Part shown: positions 51,404 to 59,942 of the stretch, piece after piece
How the letters are laid out: every line of letters starts with the position of its first letter
Numbering within the stretch: position 1 is the first letter of the stretch
Notes under the pieces: model-generated
Databases searched by the model: none
Seen by the model: the letters and a program-made list of their open reading frames with translations, nothing else
Told to the model about the DNA's origin: nothing
DNA from: RGIG7213 sp045652135
GTDB taxonomy: Bacteria; Bacillota; Clostridia; Oscillospirales; CAG-272
DNA length: 64,000 nucleotides
Assembly (NCBI GenBank): GCA_045652135.1
Contig: JAZRTS010000055.1
Span: 1-64,000 of the forward strand
Direction of reading: 5' to 3'
Position numbers and translations under genes: made by a program

Positions 51404-51550
51404 AAATTCGTTCTTCGAACAATGAAATATTGCTTCGCAATACGAAATACGCTTTGCGTATGAAATGTGCTTACGGCACGTTAAAGAACGAATTTTATTT
51501 CATCTGAAGCTGTTAGGCTGAAGATTTCATCCTGCAACGCAGGATTTCAT
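51404..51550. repeat. Chain of small hairpins joined by GAAAT spacers
   Basis: A 12-bp outer stem (AAATTCGTTCTT 51404-51415 with AAGAACGAATTT 51484-51495) encloses three hairpins, TATTGC-TTC-GCAATA, TACGC-TTT-GCGTA and GTGC-TTACG-GCAC, each preceded by TGAAAT or CGAAAT. After the outer stem come three ATTTCAT units in inverted orientation, the last two around a hairpin CCTGC-AAC-GCAGG. No reading frame. It looks like a modular palindromic intergenic element. Confidence 0.6.
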
Positions 51551-51627
51551 TTCTTTATACACAATTTCCTCATTGACAAAACCTACATATTGTATTACAA
51601 TATATTCAAAAGCAGGGGAGAACGAAA

Positions 51628-52746
51628 ATGAAGCGTATAAATGAAATAAAATTAAAAGAAAACATTGAAAAAAGAATAAATTCAGATATTGAAAAAAATC
51701 TTGTCGGCGGTGCGTGCGTTCTTGTAAAACAAAACGGTGTGACCGTATATGAAAACGCATTCGGTGTCAAAGACCATAACACGAACGAGCCTTTGCAAAT
51801 GGATGCCGTTTTCAGACTTGCATCAATGACGAAACCCGTAACGGCAGTAGCTGTGCTTATACAGGTATCAAGAGGAATTATCGGACTTTACGATCCGATT
51901 GAAAAATATTTGCCGTCATACGGTGAAATGGATATAGGCAAGCTTGACGAAAACGGAAACATCGTCAAGGTCGGTAAGGCGAAAAATAAGCTTCGTGTGA
52001 TACATTTTCTGACACATTCAAGCGGTGTAGGCACACACGACGTAGGCGATAAATTTATATCAACGATGCCAAAAGAGAAGTTTTCAAGCTTAAAGGACGT
52101 TGTTGACTATCACGCAGACTGTCCTCTTGCATTTGAGCCGAACTCCTCGCAGTATTACAGTCCGCTTGTAGGCTTTGACGTGCTTGCAAGAATAGTTGAA
52201 ATATCATCGGGAATGTCGTATGATAAATTCTTGGAAAAAGAAATTTTCACACCGCTCGGTATGTCTGAAACGACGTACGAGCCGTCAGAGGAGCTTTGTG
52301 AAAGAATGGTGTCGATACACGACAGAGTAGACGGCAAGAGCGTATCCGTTGACAGAAAAAGCGCACACAGAAAGTTTCATTTCAGTGGCGGTGCCGGTCT
52401 TGTGTCAACGATTTACGACTATTCGAAATTTGCGGAAATGCTGTTGAACGGCGGACTTTTACCCGATGAGCTTATGTTTGCGATGACTCGCCCCCAGCTT
52501 CCGTATCACGTAATGCCGGGCAATCAGATATGGGGACTCGGTATGAGAGTTATAACGGACGACAGCTACAAGCTTCTTCCGAAAGGCTCGTTCGGCTGGA
52601 GCGGCGCGCATGGCACGCACTTTTGGGTAGATCCTGCTAACAAAATAACCGCGGTATATATGAAAAATTCAAGACACGACGGCGGCGCGGGTGCGGTTAC
52701 CGCAAACAATTTTGAAGAAGACGTAACAGCATCGCTTGAGGATTGA
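51628..52746 (+). CDS. Serine hydrolase, class C beta-lactamase-like
   Basis: A 372-residue protein of the beta-lactamase/esterase-EstB superfamily: catalytic SxxK in FRLASMTKPVTAVAV (about residue 72), YYSPLVGFDVLARIVE as the Tyr motif, and FGWSGAHGTHFWVDP in place of the KTG box. No signal peptide is visible, which argues for an intracellular esterase or peptidase rather than a true beta-lactamase. GGGGAG precedes the ATG. Single gene between the hairpin chain and a terminator. Confidence 0.9.
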   Translation: MKRINEIKLKENIEKRINSDIEKNLVGGACVLVKQNGVTVYENAFGVKDHNTNEPLQMDAVFRLASMTKPVTAVAVLIQVSRGIIGLYDPIEKYLPSYGEMDIGKLDENGNIVKVGKAKNKLRVIHFLTHSSGVGTHDVGDKFISTMPKEKFSSLKDVVDYHADCPLAFEPNSSQYYSPLVGFDVLARIVEISSGMSYDKFLEKEIFTPLGMSETTYEPSEELCERMVSIHDRVDGKSVSVDRKSAHRKFHFSGGAGLVSTIYDYSKFAEMLLNGGLLPDELMFAMTRPQLPYHVMPGNQIWGLGMRVITDDSYKLLPKGSFGWSGAHGTHFWVDPANKITAVYMKNSRHDGGAGAVTANNFEEDVTASLED

Positions 52747-52797
52747 ATAAGACTGTTTAAATTATAATTTTAAATTTATAACTATCTTTTACATTTC

Positions 52798-52849
52798 TGT
52801 TGCACCTCTCGCTCACTCGGCGGAGGCGCAGATTTCCTGTTGAAATCTA
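52798..52849. repeat. Dispersed intergenic repeat, copy B
   Basis: A diverged relative of the element at 3869-3922: TTTCTGTTGCACCTC at the left, the shared GGCGCAGATTTCCTG core and a hairpin AGATTTC-CTGTT-GAAATCT. Confidence 0.6.
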
Positions 52850-52860
52850 TTTTTAAAGTA

Positions 52861-52907
52861 AAAAACGCTGTGAGCTTTATCCTTTTGGATTTGGCTACAG
52901 CGTTTTT
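52861..52907. terminator. Bidirectional terminator after the serine hydrolase
   Basis: An 11-bp stem (AAAAACGCTGT / ACAGCGTTTTT) with further pairing inside (GAGC / GGCT approximately) and T residues on the plus strand. Confidence 0.8.
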
Positions 52908-52915
52908 TTGATTGT

Positions 52916-53050
52916 TTATTTTGAAAATTCCGAAATCATATTTTTAAGCGCATCAGAAAAATCAACGGGGTTATCGTATTTCGGTGAATGACCGCATCCG
53001 TCTATAAGAACAAAGTCCTTTTCAAGAGCTGAACCGTAATCTTTGGCGCC
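52916..53050 (-). pseudogene. C-terminal remnant of an alpha/beta hydrolase
   Basis: A 44-codon minus-strand frame preceded in frame by stop codons and without a start encodes EKDFVLIDGCGHSPKYDNP followed by VDFSDALKNMISEFSK and a stop. GxGHSPxxxNPxxF is the typical C-terminal catalytic-His region of alpha/beta hydrolases. The rest of the gene is missing; the racemase gene ends 17 bases upstream. It is a deletion remnant. Confidence 0.65.
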
Positions 53051-53067
53051 TTAGTTTTAAAATTGTT

Positions 53068-53769
53068 TTATTTCAGCTCGTAACCGCAGAATTTAATGGC
53101 GGCTTTTGCAAGCTCGGTCGTTGAATCGATAACGGGATTTTGTATTCCGAGAAGCTCCGTGGCGATGGGAAGCTCCGTACAGCCGAGGATGAAATAGTCA
53201 GCACCTCGTTCGGACAGCCCGTTTATAACCGTCATCATATCGTCGCGGTAACTTTCTGCAGGCGCATTTGCCTTTACACCGTCATAGATTACACGCATAA
53301 CGGCTTCTTGTTCTTTATCGTTGGGCGTGATAAAATCCACACCAAATTCCGAAAGTATGTTATCGTAAAGCTTTGAGGAAATTGTACCGTTAGTCGCAAG
53401 TATTGCGGCTTTTTTGTTCGGAAATTTTTCAAGTGATGCTTCAGCAGTTGCCGTCAACATACTGATGAACGGTACATCCGTGAGCTTTTGTAACTTCGGT
53501 AAAAAGAAATGAGCTGTATTGCAAGTCATTATAATGCAGTCCGCGCCGCATTGTTCAAGCTTTTTCACAGAATCTGCCATTTGGGGAACAGGATCTTTAC
53601 CGCCTGACAAAATGGCGGCAGTTCTGTCGGGAATATACGGATTGTTGTCAATGAATATCCGTATATGCTCGGTATCGCGTTCAGCTTTTGTCAGGTTAAC
53701 GATCTTTGTGAAGATGTCGGTTGTTGCCAACGGCCCCATCCCACCTAAGATGCCGATGCTTTTTTTCAT
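53068..53769 (-). CDS. Aspartate/glutamate racemase family protein
   Basis: A 233-residue PLP-independent racemase: IGILGGMGPLATTDIF, the first catalytic Cys in MTCNTAHFF and the second in LGCTELPIA, with LATNGTISSKLY between. It likely supplies D-aspartate or D-glutamate; which one is not decidable by eye. A promoter lies just upstream. Confidence 0.92.
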   Translation of the reverse strand: MKKSIGILGGMGPLATTDIFTKIVNLTKAERDTEHIRIFIDNNPYIPDRTAAILSGGKDPVPQMADSVKKLEQCGADCIIMTCNTAHFFLPKLQKLTDVPFISMLTATAEASLEKFPNKKAAILATNGTISSKLYDNILSEFGVDFITPNDKEQEAVMRVIYDGVKANAPAESYRDDMMTVINGLSERGADYFILGCTELPIATELLGIQNPVIDSTTELAKAAIKFCGYELK

Positions 53770-53800
53770 ATTTTACCTCATTGTATTCATTAAACATCAC

Positions 53801-53830
53801 ATTATATCATATAAATGATGAACAAGTCAA
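53801..53830 (-). promoter_or_regulatory. Promoter of the racemase gene
   Basis: On the minus strand TTGACT (53825-53830), 18-base spacer, TATAAT (53801-53806). The divergent plus-strand gene has a TATAAT at 53849-53854 only about 20 bases away, so the two transcripts start back to back. Confidence 0.75.
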
Positions 53831-53881
53831 GAATTTTGAAGTGTTGCATATAATAAAATGAGATCTTTTGAAGGAGGAAAT

Positions 53882-54307
53882 ATGACAAATAATACAAATT
53901 TCGGTTATCTCGGCGTTACGGTGACGACGGCGCTCGATGCAATACCCGTACAAGGTGCAACGGTTACCGTATCACGGTTTGAAAACGGTACGGACGTACC
54001 CGTCAAAATACTTACAACGAACTCGGACGGCAAGACGGATATAATCATACTTCCGACACCGCCGAGGGAAAACTCACTTACACCGAATCCCACAGGACCT
54101 TCGTATTCCGTTTATAACGTTCGGGTAGATAAGGAAGGATTTTATACGCAGAACAGTCTGAACGTGCCTATTTTTACCGGTATAACTTCGATTCAGCCGA
54201 TGAGACTTATACCGCTTGTCTACGGTCAGTTTGGAAACGGACAGCCGGAAAGAATACCTTATTCGGAGCTGACAAGTGAAAGCCAGACGGGCGAAAACTT
54301 GCGGTAA
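53882..54307 (+). CDS. Small protein with carboxypeptidase-regulatory-like beta domain
   Basis: A 141-residue protein that reads as one beta-sandwich domain: GYLGVTVTTALDAIPVQGATVTVS, TNSDGKTDIIILPTP, then YNVRVDKEGFYTQNSLNVPIF, the pattern of Ig-like CarboxypepD_reg domains. GAAGGAGG lies right before the ATG at 53882. First gene of a trio with two peptidoglycan-binding proteins; no signal peptide is seen. Function unknown, probably an envelope or spore-layer component. Confidence 0.65.
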   Translation: MTNNTNFGYLGVTVTTALDAIPVQGATVTVSRFENGTDVPVKILTTNSDGKTDIIILPTPPRENSLTPNPTGPSYSVYNVRVDKEGFYTQNSLNVPIFTGITSIQPMRLIPLVYGQFGNGQPERIPYSELTSESQTGENLR

Positions 54308-54318
54308 GGTGGGCAGAT

Positions 54319-55734
54319 ATGGCGAATTTACCTTTTATCCCGGAATTTATAACGGTCCATCTCGGACGCCCCGATGAGTATGCTGAAAACGTTACCGTAT
54401 CATTTCCCGAATACATAAAAAACGTAGCTTCCAGTGAGCTTTATCCGACGTGGCCGGAATCGGCTCTGCGAGCCAATATTCTGGCGCAGATATCGTATGC
54501 GCTTAACCGTGTTTATACTGAATATTACAGGGCAAGCGGATACGATTTTGATATTACATCCTCAACGTCAGTTGACCAGAGCTTTGTAAGAGGCAGAGAT
54601 ATATTTGAAAACGTCAGCGAGATAGTTGACGATATATTCAATAATTACATTGTAAGACGCGGAAATATTGAACCGCTGTTTGCTTCTTACTGCAACGGTA
54701 CGACGACAACGTGCGAGGGGCTTTCACAATGGGGGAGCGTTGACAGGGCAAACGAAGGTCTTATTCCTTATGAGATATTACAGTATTACTATGGCGAAAA
54801 TATCGACCTTGTTCAGAATGCTCCCATAGATAATATCGAGCCGTCAAATCCATTGAATCCGCTTAAACTCGGAAGCATCGGAGAGGATGTAAGGCAGGTA
54901 CAGCTGAAGCTTAACAGAATAAGTAAAAACTATCCTTCGATTCCAAAAATCGTTCCCGTTTCGGGATTTTTTACGGAATCTACGGAAAATGCTGTCAAGG
55001 AATTTCAGAGGATATTCAACCTCACGGTTGACGGCATCGTCGGAAAAGCAACGTGGTATAAGATACAGTTTCTTTATAACGGAGTCAAGCGTCTGAATGA
55101 CCTTGCAGGCGAAGGTCTTGTTTATGAAGAAGTAAAAAAACAGTTTCCCGATACGCTCAGCCTTGGCGCCGAGGGAGATTACGTTGCTATCCTTCAGTAC
55201 TATTTGCGTGTTATAGGGGACTATTATAATTCCGTTCCGAAGATAGAGGTTACGAGAGTTTACGACGAAGATACGGAAAATGCAGTTTCCGAATTTCAGT
55301 ATATTTTCGGTCTCGAGCCCGACGGCATAACGGGAGAACTTACGTGGGCGGCAATATTCGATGCGTATTACGGTATCATACAAAGCTTGCCTGCAGATAT
55401 AATTTCATCAGCAACAGCACCGTTCAGCGGAAATTATCTTGCGCTCGGCTCAAGCGGAGACGAGGTTTCACGTGTTCAGGAGTATCTGAACGTTGTGGCG
55501 ACGGTTTACCCGTCGATAGTTCCGCCGCCGCAGACAGGGGTTTACGCTTCACAGACAGAGGAAGCGGTCAGAGAATTCCAACGGCTTTTCGACCTGACTG
55601 TGACGGGAATAATCGAACCGATAACGTGGGATGAGCTGACGGAACAGTACGTTCTTATAAGCGAGGGCAATTTAAGAAGCGAAGGACAGTTTGCAAACGA
55701 AGCATCAACAGCCATTGAGGAGGGCACGGTATGA
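54319..55734 (+). CDS. SpoIID-like protein with three peptidoglycan-binding repeats
   Basis: A 471-residue protein. Residues 1-175 resemble the SpoIID/LytB domain: WPESALRANILAQISYALNR (cf. the conserved catalytic Glu helix), VDQSFVRGRD, and LFASYCNGTTTTCEGLSQWG. Three PG_binding_1 repeats follow at about 185-250, 275-345 and 368-435, each of the form LGxxGxxV..VQ..L......YP...GxYxxxTExAVxEFQ..F.LxxDGIxGxxTW. SpoIID is a lytic transglycosylase of spore engulfment. No signal peptide is visible. The stop overlaps the next gene by four bases. The SpoIID relation is inferred from pattern. Confidence 0.75.
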   Translation: MANLPFIPEFITVHLGRPDEYAENVTVSFPEYIKNVASSELYPTWPESALRANILAQISYALNRVYTEYYRASGYDFDITSSTSVDQSFVRGRDIFENVSEIVDDIFNNYIVRRGNIEPLFASYCNGTTTTCEGLSQWGSVDRANEGLIPYEILQYYYGENIDLVQNAPIDNIEPSNPLNPLKLGSIGEDVRQVQLKLNRISKNYPSIPKIVPVSGFFTESTENAVKEFQRIFNLTVDGIVGKATWYKIQFLYNGVKRLNDLAGEGLVYEEVKKQFPDTLSLGAEGDYVAILQYYLRVIGDYYNSVPKIEVTRVYDEDTENAVSEFQYIFGLEPDGITGELTWAAIFDAYYGIIQSLPADIISSATAPFSGNYLALGSSGDEVSRVQEYLNVVATVYPSIVPPPQTGVYASQTEEAVREFQRLFDLTVTGIIEPITWDELTEQYVLISEGNLRSEGQFANEASTAIEEGTV

Positions 55735-56273
55735 ACAGTCAGAATACACCTAATTTTTTTGCATCGGCAGACCAGAAAAGCATCAACAGAGAAATACAGA
55801 ATATGCTGTATTACATATCTTTTTTTGACAAGGATATTCCGCGTGTGTATCCCGATGGAATATATGGCGAGGAAACGGAGAATGCTGTACGGATATTTCA
55901 GGAGCAAAGCGGACTTGAAGCTACAGGTCGTGTTAATTATGAAACTTGGGTTCGGCTGCGTGAAAGATATCTTTCTCTGAGCGACAAGAATGCTGCGCCG
56001 ATACGTATTGCGATATTTCCCTCAACTCTTTACGAAACACAAACAGGTGAAACAAGCGGCATCGTCACCGTCATACAGATACTGCTTGACGAGCTTTCTG
56101 AGCATCTGCCCATAGGTTCCGTTGAAAGAACGGGGGTGAACGACGAACAGACGATAGAAGCGGTAAGAAAATATCAGAATATAAGAAACCTTCCTTTGAC
56201 CGGAATGGTTGATAAAAGAACATGGGATGCGCTTGCAACAGACTATGAGATATACGAAAAAAAATCCGAATGA
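55731..56273 (+). CDS. Peptidoglycan-binding protein with two PGB repeats
   Basis: A 180-residue protein with a first repeat (INREIQNMLYYISFF to ATGRVNYETWVRL, about 17-80) and a second (VTVIQILLDELSEH to LTGMVDKRTWDAL, about 105-170). These match the repeats of the preceding protein, with which it overlaps by four bases. It probably binds cell-wall or cortex glycan. Confidence 0.78.
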   Translation: MNSQNTPNFFASADQKSINREIQNMLYYISFFDKDIPRVYPDGIYGEETENAVRIFQEQSGLEATGRVNYETWVRLRERYLSLSDKNAAPIRIAIFPSTLYETQTGETSGIVTVIQILLDELSEHLPIGSVERTGVNDEQTIEAVRKYQNIRNLPLTGMVDKRTWDALATDYEIYEKKSE

Positions 56274-56335
56274 CTGTGTATATATTCACATCATCGAACC
56301 CATAATCCATGTGATAAAGTTGTTATGAGGTGGAT

Positions 56336-58807
56336 ATGTACAATAAACTTACAAAAACGGCTGAAAGTGCGATCTCTCATGCGGTAAAACACGCGAAAAA
56401 GATGGGGCATACGTATGTCGGAACGGAGCATTTACTCCTCGGACTTTTAAGTGAAAAAGGGTGTATTGCAGCGAAAATACTCGTCAGCCGAGGAATAGAA
56501 TCCGGTACCGTCAGCGACATGATAGAGGAAGCCGTAGGATTTGGAGAGGTTACGGATATCAGCTCTAAAGATATGAGTCCAAGAGCGAAAACCGTTATAA
56601 ATAATGCCTCATGTGAGGCAATGAAATATTCGTCTCCCTGTATCGGAACAGAGCATATCCTGCTGTCATTAATGACCGAAAGCGACAGCACGGCATACCG
56701 TATAATCAGTGCTCACGGAGCAAAGCTTTCCGAACTCTATACAGATATAATGGCGTTTATAGACAGCGGAAACTCCGATAAAAATGTTTTCACTAAAGAG
56801 AAAAAAACAAAAGCATATCTTAAAGATATGCCGACGATAAAACAGTACGGAAAAAATCTTAACGAAGAAGCTCTGAAGGGCAAATTTGATCCCGTTATCG
56901 GCAGAGAAGAAGAAATGCAAAGAGTCATTCAGATACTGTCCAGACGAAACAAAAACAACCCCTGCCTTATAGGTAAGGCAGGAGTTGGAAAAACGGCTAT
57001 TGCTGAGGGGCTTGCACTGAAGATAGTGAACGGAGAAGTACCGTCTGATCTTGAAAACAGGGTAATATTTTCAGTGGATATGAGTGCGATGCTTGCCGGG
57101 GCAAAATACCGCGGTGAATTTGAGGACAGGATGAAAAACATAATAAGCGAGGTCGCGAAAAATCCCTGCGTTATTTTGTTTATCGACGAGCTTCATACGA
57201 TAGTAGGTGCCGGGGCAGCTGAGGGTGCAATCGATGCGGCTAACATTCTGAAGCCTGCCTTGGCAAGAGGAGAAATGCAGATAATAGGCGCAAGTACGCC
57301 CGATGAATACAGAAAGAGCGTTGAAAAAGATTCGGCACTTGAAAGAAGATTTCAGCCCGTGGACGTACCGGAACCGTCGAAGGAAAAGGCATACGATATT
57401 CTTTGCGGAATAAGAGAAAGATACGAACAGCATCACCGCGTTGCAATATCCGACGGAGCTATGCGCGCCGCGGTTGAGTTATCGGAAAAATTCATAACCG
57501 ACAGATGTTTTCCCGATAAAGCGATAGACCTGATCGACGAAGCATGCAGCAGAAAAAAGGTGGCTTTATTTGAATTTCCCGAGGATATCTTGAACGGCGA
57601 AAAAGAGCTTAAAAAGCTTTCTGAAGAAAAGGAAAGCGCAATAAGGAATCAAGAATTCGACCGAGCGTGCAGGATACGCGAAAAAGAAAAGAAACTGTTA
57701 AATATACTGAATGAAAAAAAGAATACGGTTTTGCGTGAAAGAGAAAGCGGAAATTTAACGGTAACTCCCGACGATATTGCAAGCGTTATCACGGGAATAA
57801 CTAAAATACCTACGGGCAGATTGCTTGAGGGCGAGGGCGAATTTTTACGCACTCTGGAAGAAAAGCTTAACGAAAAAATAATAGGGCAAAGCGATGCTGT
57901 TGCGTCTGTTTGCCGTGCTGTTATGCGCGCCAGAGTGGGAATTAAAGATCCGTCAAGACCGTGCTCGTTTATTTTCAGCGGACCTACGGGTGTCGGTAAA
58001 ACGATGTTGTGTCGTGAGCTTGCACGGCTAATGTTTTCAAATGACCGTTCGTATATCAAGCTTGATATGAGCGAGTACATGGAAAGTCATTCCGTTTCCC
58101 GTATGATAGGTGCGCCACCGGGATATTCCGGCTACGAGGAGGGCGGCAGACTCACCGAAGCGGTACGCAGACAGCCGTATTCCGTCGTCGTTTTTGACGA
58201 GATAGAAAAGGCGCACAAGGATGTTTTCAATATACTTCTGCAGATACTCGACGAGGGCCGTCTGACCGACGGATGCGGTGCCGAAGTGAGCTTTAAAAAC
58301 TGTATAGTCATAATGACATCTAACGTTGGTTTTGAGAATCTCGGCAGAGAAATAAACTTCGGTTTTTTGTCGGAAAAAAGCAATAAAACGGATGAAAAAT
58401 CTCTTAATGAAAAAACGAACTCGGCTTTGAAAAAACTGTTTACATCGGAGCTTCTGAACCGAGTTGATGAGACTGTTGTGTTTCGCTTTCTGACACGCGA
58501 TGACGGAAGGAAAATTGCAGAAAAAATGCTTTACGAACTTCAGAAAAGATGCACTGAAGCAGGATGTTTTCTCAGCTTTTCCCCCGACGTGAGTTCGTAT
58601 ATAGCCGATATGGGGTGCGGCAGAGAATACGGAGCGAGAAATCTGCGCCGTGTGATAAGAAAACAGATCGAGGATGTCATATCTTTCAAACTTCTGAATG
58701 AAAAAATAAACGGTAACTGCAAACTTAACGTTGACGTTACGGACGGCGAACTCGTTTTTTTGGGGGACACCGAATCAGACCTGGCAATAAGTTCATTAAA
58801 ATATTAA
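56336..58807 (+). CDS. clpC: AAA+ unfoldase ClpC
   Basis: An 823-residue Hsp100 unfoldase that feeds ClpP. Two N-domain repeats (ESAISHAVKHAKKMGHTYVGTEHLLLGLL and NNASCEAMKYSSPCIGTEHILLSLM), AAA-1 with GKAGVGKTAIAEG and LFIDELHTIVGAG, a coiled/UVR segment (NQEFDRACRIREKEKKL), AAA-2 with FSGPTGVGKTMLCREL and VVFDEIEKAHKDVFN, and the D2 small domain. The start is ATG at 56336 after GAGGTG. The classical ctsR-mcsA-mcsB partners are not here; it follows the peptidoglycan-binding genes after 62 bases. Confidence 0.95.
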   Translation: MYNKLTKTAESAISHAVKHAKKMGHTYVGTEHLLLGLLSEKGCIAAKILVSRGIESGTVSDMIEEAVGFGEVTDISSKDMSPRAKTVINNASCEAMKYSSPCIGTEHILLSLMTESDSTAYRIISAHGAKLSELYTDIMAFIDSGNSDKNVFTKEKKTKAYLKDMPTIKQYGKNLNEEALKGKFDPVIGREEEMQRVIQILSRRNKNNPCLIGKAGVGKTAIAEGLALKIVNGEVPSDLENRVIFSVDMSAMLAGAKYRGEFEDRMKNIISEVAKNPCVILFIDELHTIVGAGAAEGAIDAANILKPALARGEMQIIGASTPDEYRKSVEKDSALERRFQPVDVPEPSKEKAYDILCGIRERYEQHHRVAISDGAMRAAVELSEKFITDRCFPDKAIDLIDEACSRKKVALFEFPEDILNGEKELKKLSEEKESAIRNQEFDRACRIREKEKKLLNILNEKKNTVLRERESGNLTVTPDDIASVITGITKIPTGRLLEGEGEFLRTLEEKLNEKIIGQSDAVASVCRAVMRARVGIKDPSRPCSFIFSGPTGVGKTMLCRELARLMFSNDRSYIKLDMSEYMESHSVSRMIGAPPGYSGYEEGGRLTEAVRRQPYSVVVFDEIEKAHKDVFNILLQILDEGRLTDGCGAEVSFKNCIVIMTSNVGFENLGREINFGFLSEKSNKTDEKSLNEKTNSALKKLFTSELLNRVDETVVFRFLTRDDGRKIAEKMLYELQKRCTEAGCFLSFSPDVSSYIADMGCGREYGARNLRRVIRKQIEDVISFKLLNEKINGNCKLNVDVTDGELVFLGDTESDLAISSLKY

Positions 58808-58816
58808 AATTACGGG

Positions 58817-58845
58817 TTGACTATTTCATTCGGTGATGGTATAAT
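58817..58845 (+). promoter_or_regulatory. Promoter of the DUF1858 gene
   Basis: TTGACT (58817-58822), 17-base spacer, perfect TATAAT (58840-58845), 30 bases before the start codon. Confidence 0.88.
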
Positions 58846-58874
58846 TAATAAAAAATCTAAGGAGGATAAATGAA

Positions 58875-59075
58875 ATGAAGGTTACTAAAGAATCGATCAT
58901 AGGCGATATTCTTGATTTTGATCCCGGTACGGCTGAATTCTTTTTTGAAATAGGAATGCACTGCCTTGGATGTCCCCACTCGAGAGGCGAATCCGTTGAA
59001 GATGCATGCGCCGCACACGGCACAGATGCAGATGCTCTTATCGCAAAGATAAATGCATATCTTGAAAACAAATAA
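58875..59075 (+). CDS. DUF1858 domain protein (redox disulfide type)
   Basis: A 66-residue protein: ITKDSIIGDILDFDPGTAEFFFEIGMHCLGCPHSRGESVEDACAAHG-like sequence with the CLGC disulfide pair, typical of the small hybrid-cluster-protein-associated family. It may act in thiol redox or metal/NO stress. The ATG at 58875 is used because the ATG five bases earlier is followed at once by a stop; GGAGG is at 58861-58865. It has its own promoter and terminator. Confidence 0.88.
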   Translation: MKVTKESIIGDILDFDPGTAEFFFEIGMHCLGCPHSRGESVEDACAAHGTDADALIAKINAYLENK

Positions 59076-59088
59076 GAACTGATGCAAA

Positions 59089-59119
59089 ACGGGCTTTCAC
59101 CGATAAAGTGAAAGCCCGT
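59089..59119. terminator. Bidirectional terminator
   Basis: A 12-bp perfect stem (ACGGGCTTTCAC / GTGAAAGCCCGT), loop CGATAAA, between convergent genes. Confidence 0.88.
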
Positions 59120-59125
59120 GAGTTT

Positions 59126-59698
59126 TTATAGCATGGAGCTGTCTTTTTTTATGCCGTTTATGGCATTTGTGAGCATTTTTTTGTGCGTATCGGGGAATGT
59201 TTTGTACAGATTTCTGCATAGTCCGTCACTGTATATGAGTTTGATCGTTTTATAAGATGTTTCAATTTTATCAACGTGCTTGAGTTCGTGTGCATCATAC
59301 ATATTTCTGGTTATCAATATGTAATACGTTTTCCTCGATTCTGCAATAAGATTGCCTGTTTTCGCCTTGTATCCGAAGTAGATGAAGTTGTAATACTTGT
59401 ACGAACGGACGTATGTTTTGCGGAAAATACGGTGATACCTCACGTTGTGTTCGCTGAAAGAAACGGTTACCCACCATTTGGATATGCAATACACCGTTGC
59501 CGCTACCAGAAGCACAGCCAATCCGATAAACAGCATCTGCCCTCTGAAAATATCCGTTTCTTCCGGCAGATTGATTTCTTTGTCGAGAATGAAAAACATC
59601 GCGGAAGACGCTGCAACGCCGATGATACAACACCAAATTGAACAGTAAAGAGCTATGCGATTAAGTCTGACGATAGTTTTTTTTCCTTCTTTTTTCAT
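59126..59698 (-). CDS. Hypothetical two-helix membrane protein
   Basis: A 190-residue protein with two membrane helices (about 18-38 and 53-72) and a cytoplasmic C-terminal part (WWVTVSFSEHNVRYHRIFRKTYVRSYKYY onward) that reads like a PH-like (bPH) domain. The ATG at 59698 is preferred to the TTG at 59704. It is alone behind a full-consensus promoter. Function unknown. Confidence 0.65.
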   Translation of the reverse strand: MKKEGKKTIVRLNRIALYCSIWCCIIGVAASSAMFFILDKEINLPEETDIFRGQMLFIGLAVLLVAATVYCISKWWVTVSFSEHNVRYHRIFRKTYVRSYKYYNFIYFGYKAKTGNLIAESRKTYYILITRNMYDAHELKHVDKIETSYKTIKLIYSDGLCRNLYKTFPDTHKKMLTNAINGIKKDSSML

Positions 59699-59729
59699 AT
59701 CCAACCGTATCCTTTGAAATATTTGCTAT

Positions 59730-59758
59730 ATTATACAACTTTTTTTTCGGTGTGTCAA
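59730..59758 (-). promoter_or_regulatory. Consensus promoter of the membrane protein gene
   Basis: On the minus strand perfect TTGACA (59753-59758), 17-base spacer, perfect TATAAT (59730-59735). Confidence 0.88.
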
Positions 59759-59860
59759 CACAAAATATACTTCAATGTGTTTATCCCGACGGAATATGCG
59801 TATCGCGACGGTATTTGATGGAATTCCTATATAATAATATAATTTTATTTTGAATTATAG

Positions 59861-59889
59861 TTGACTAAAGTGAAATGTTGTGCTATAAT
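59861..59889 (+). promoter_or_regulatory. Promoter of the exopolysaccharide cluster
   Basis: TTGACT (59861-59866), 17-base spacer, perfect TATAAT (59884-59889). The predicted start of transcription is about 47 bases before the first gene. Confidence 0.85.
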
Positions 59890-59942
59890 GTTGCATGATA
59901 GGTGTGTTTTACACAATGGCAAAATTTACAAATGGTGAAGAT

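Noticed and set aside
51404..51550. CRISPR array
   Set aside because: Repeats are only 6-7 bases, spacers are palindromic and of unequal length, and no cas genes are nearby.
53847..53854. Sporulation sigma (sigma-E/K) -10 box CATATAAT before the peptidoglycan-binding trio
   Set aside because: The match also contains the vegetative TATAAT and no convincing sporulation -35 element is found, so the sigma factor cannot be told.
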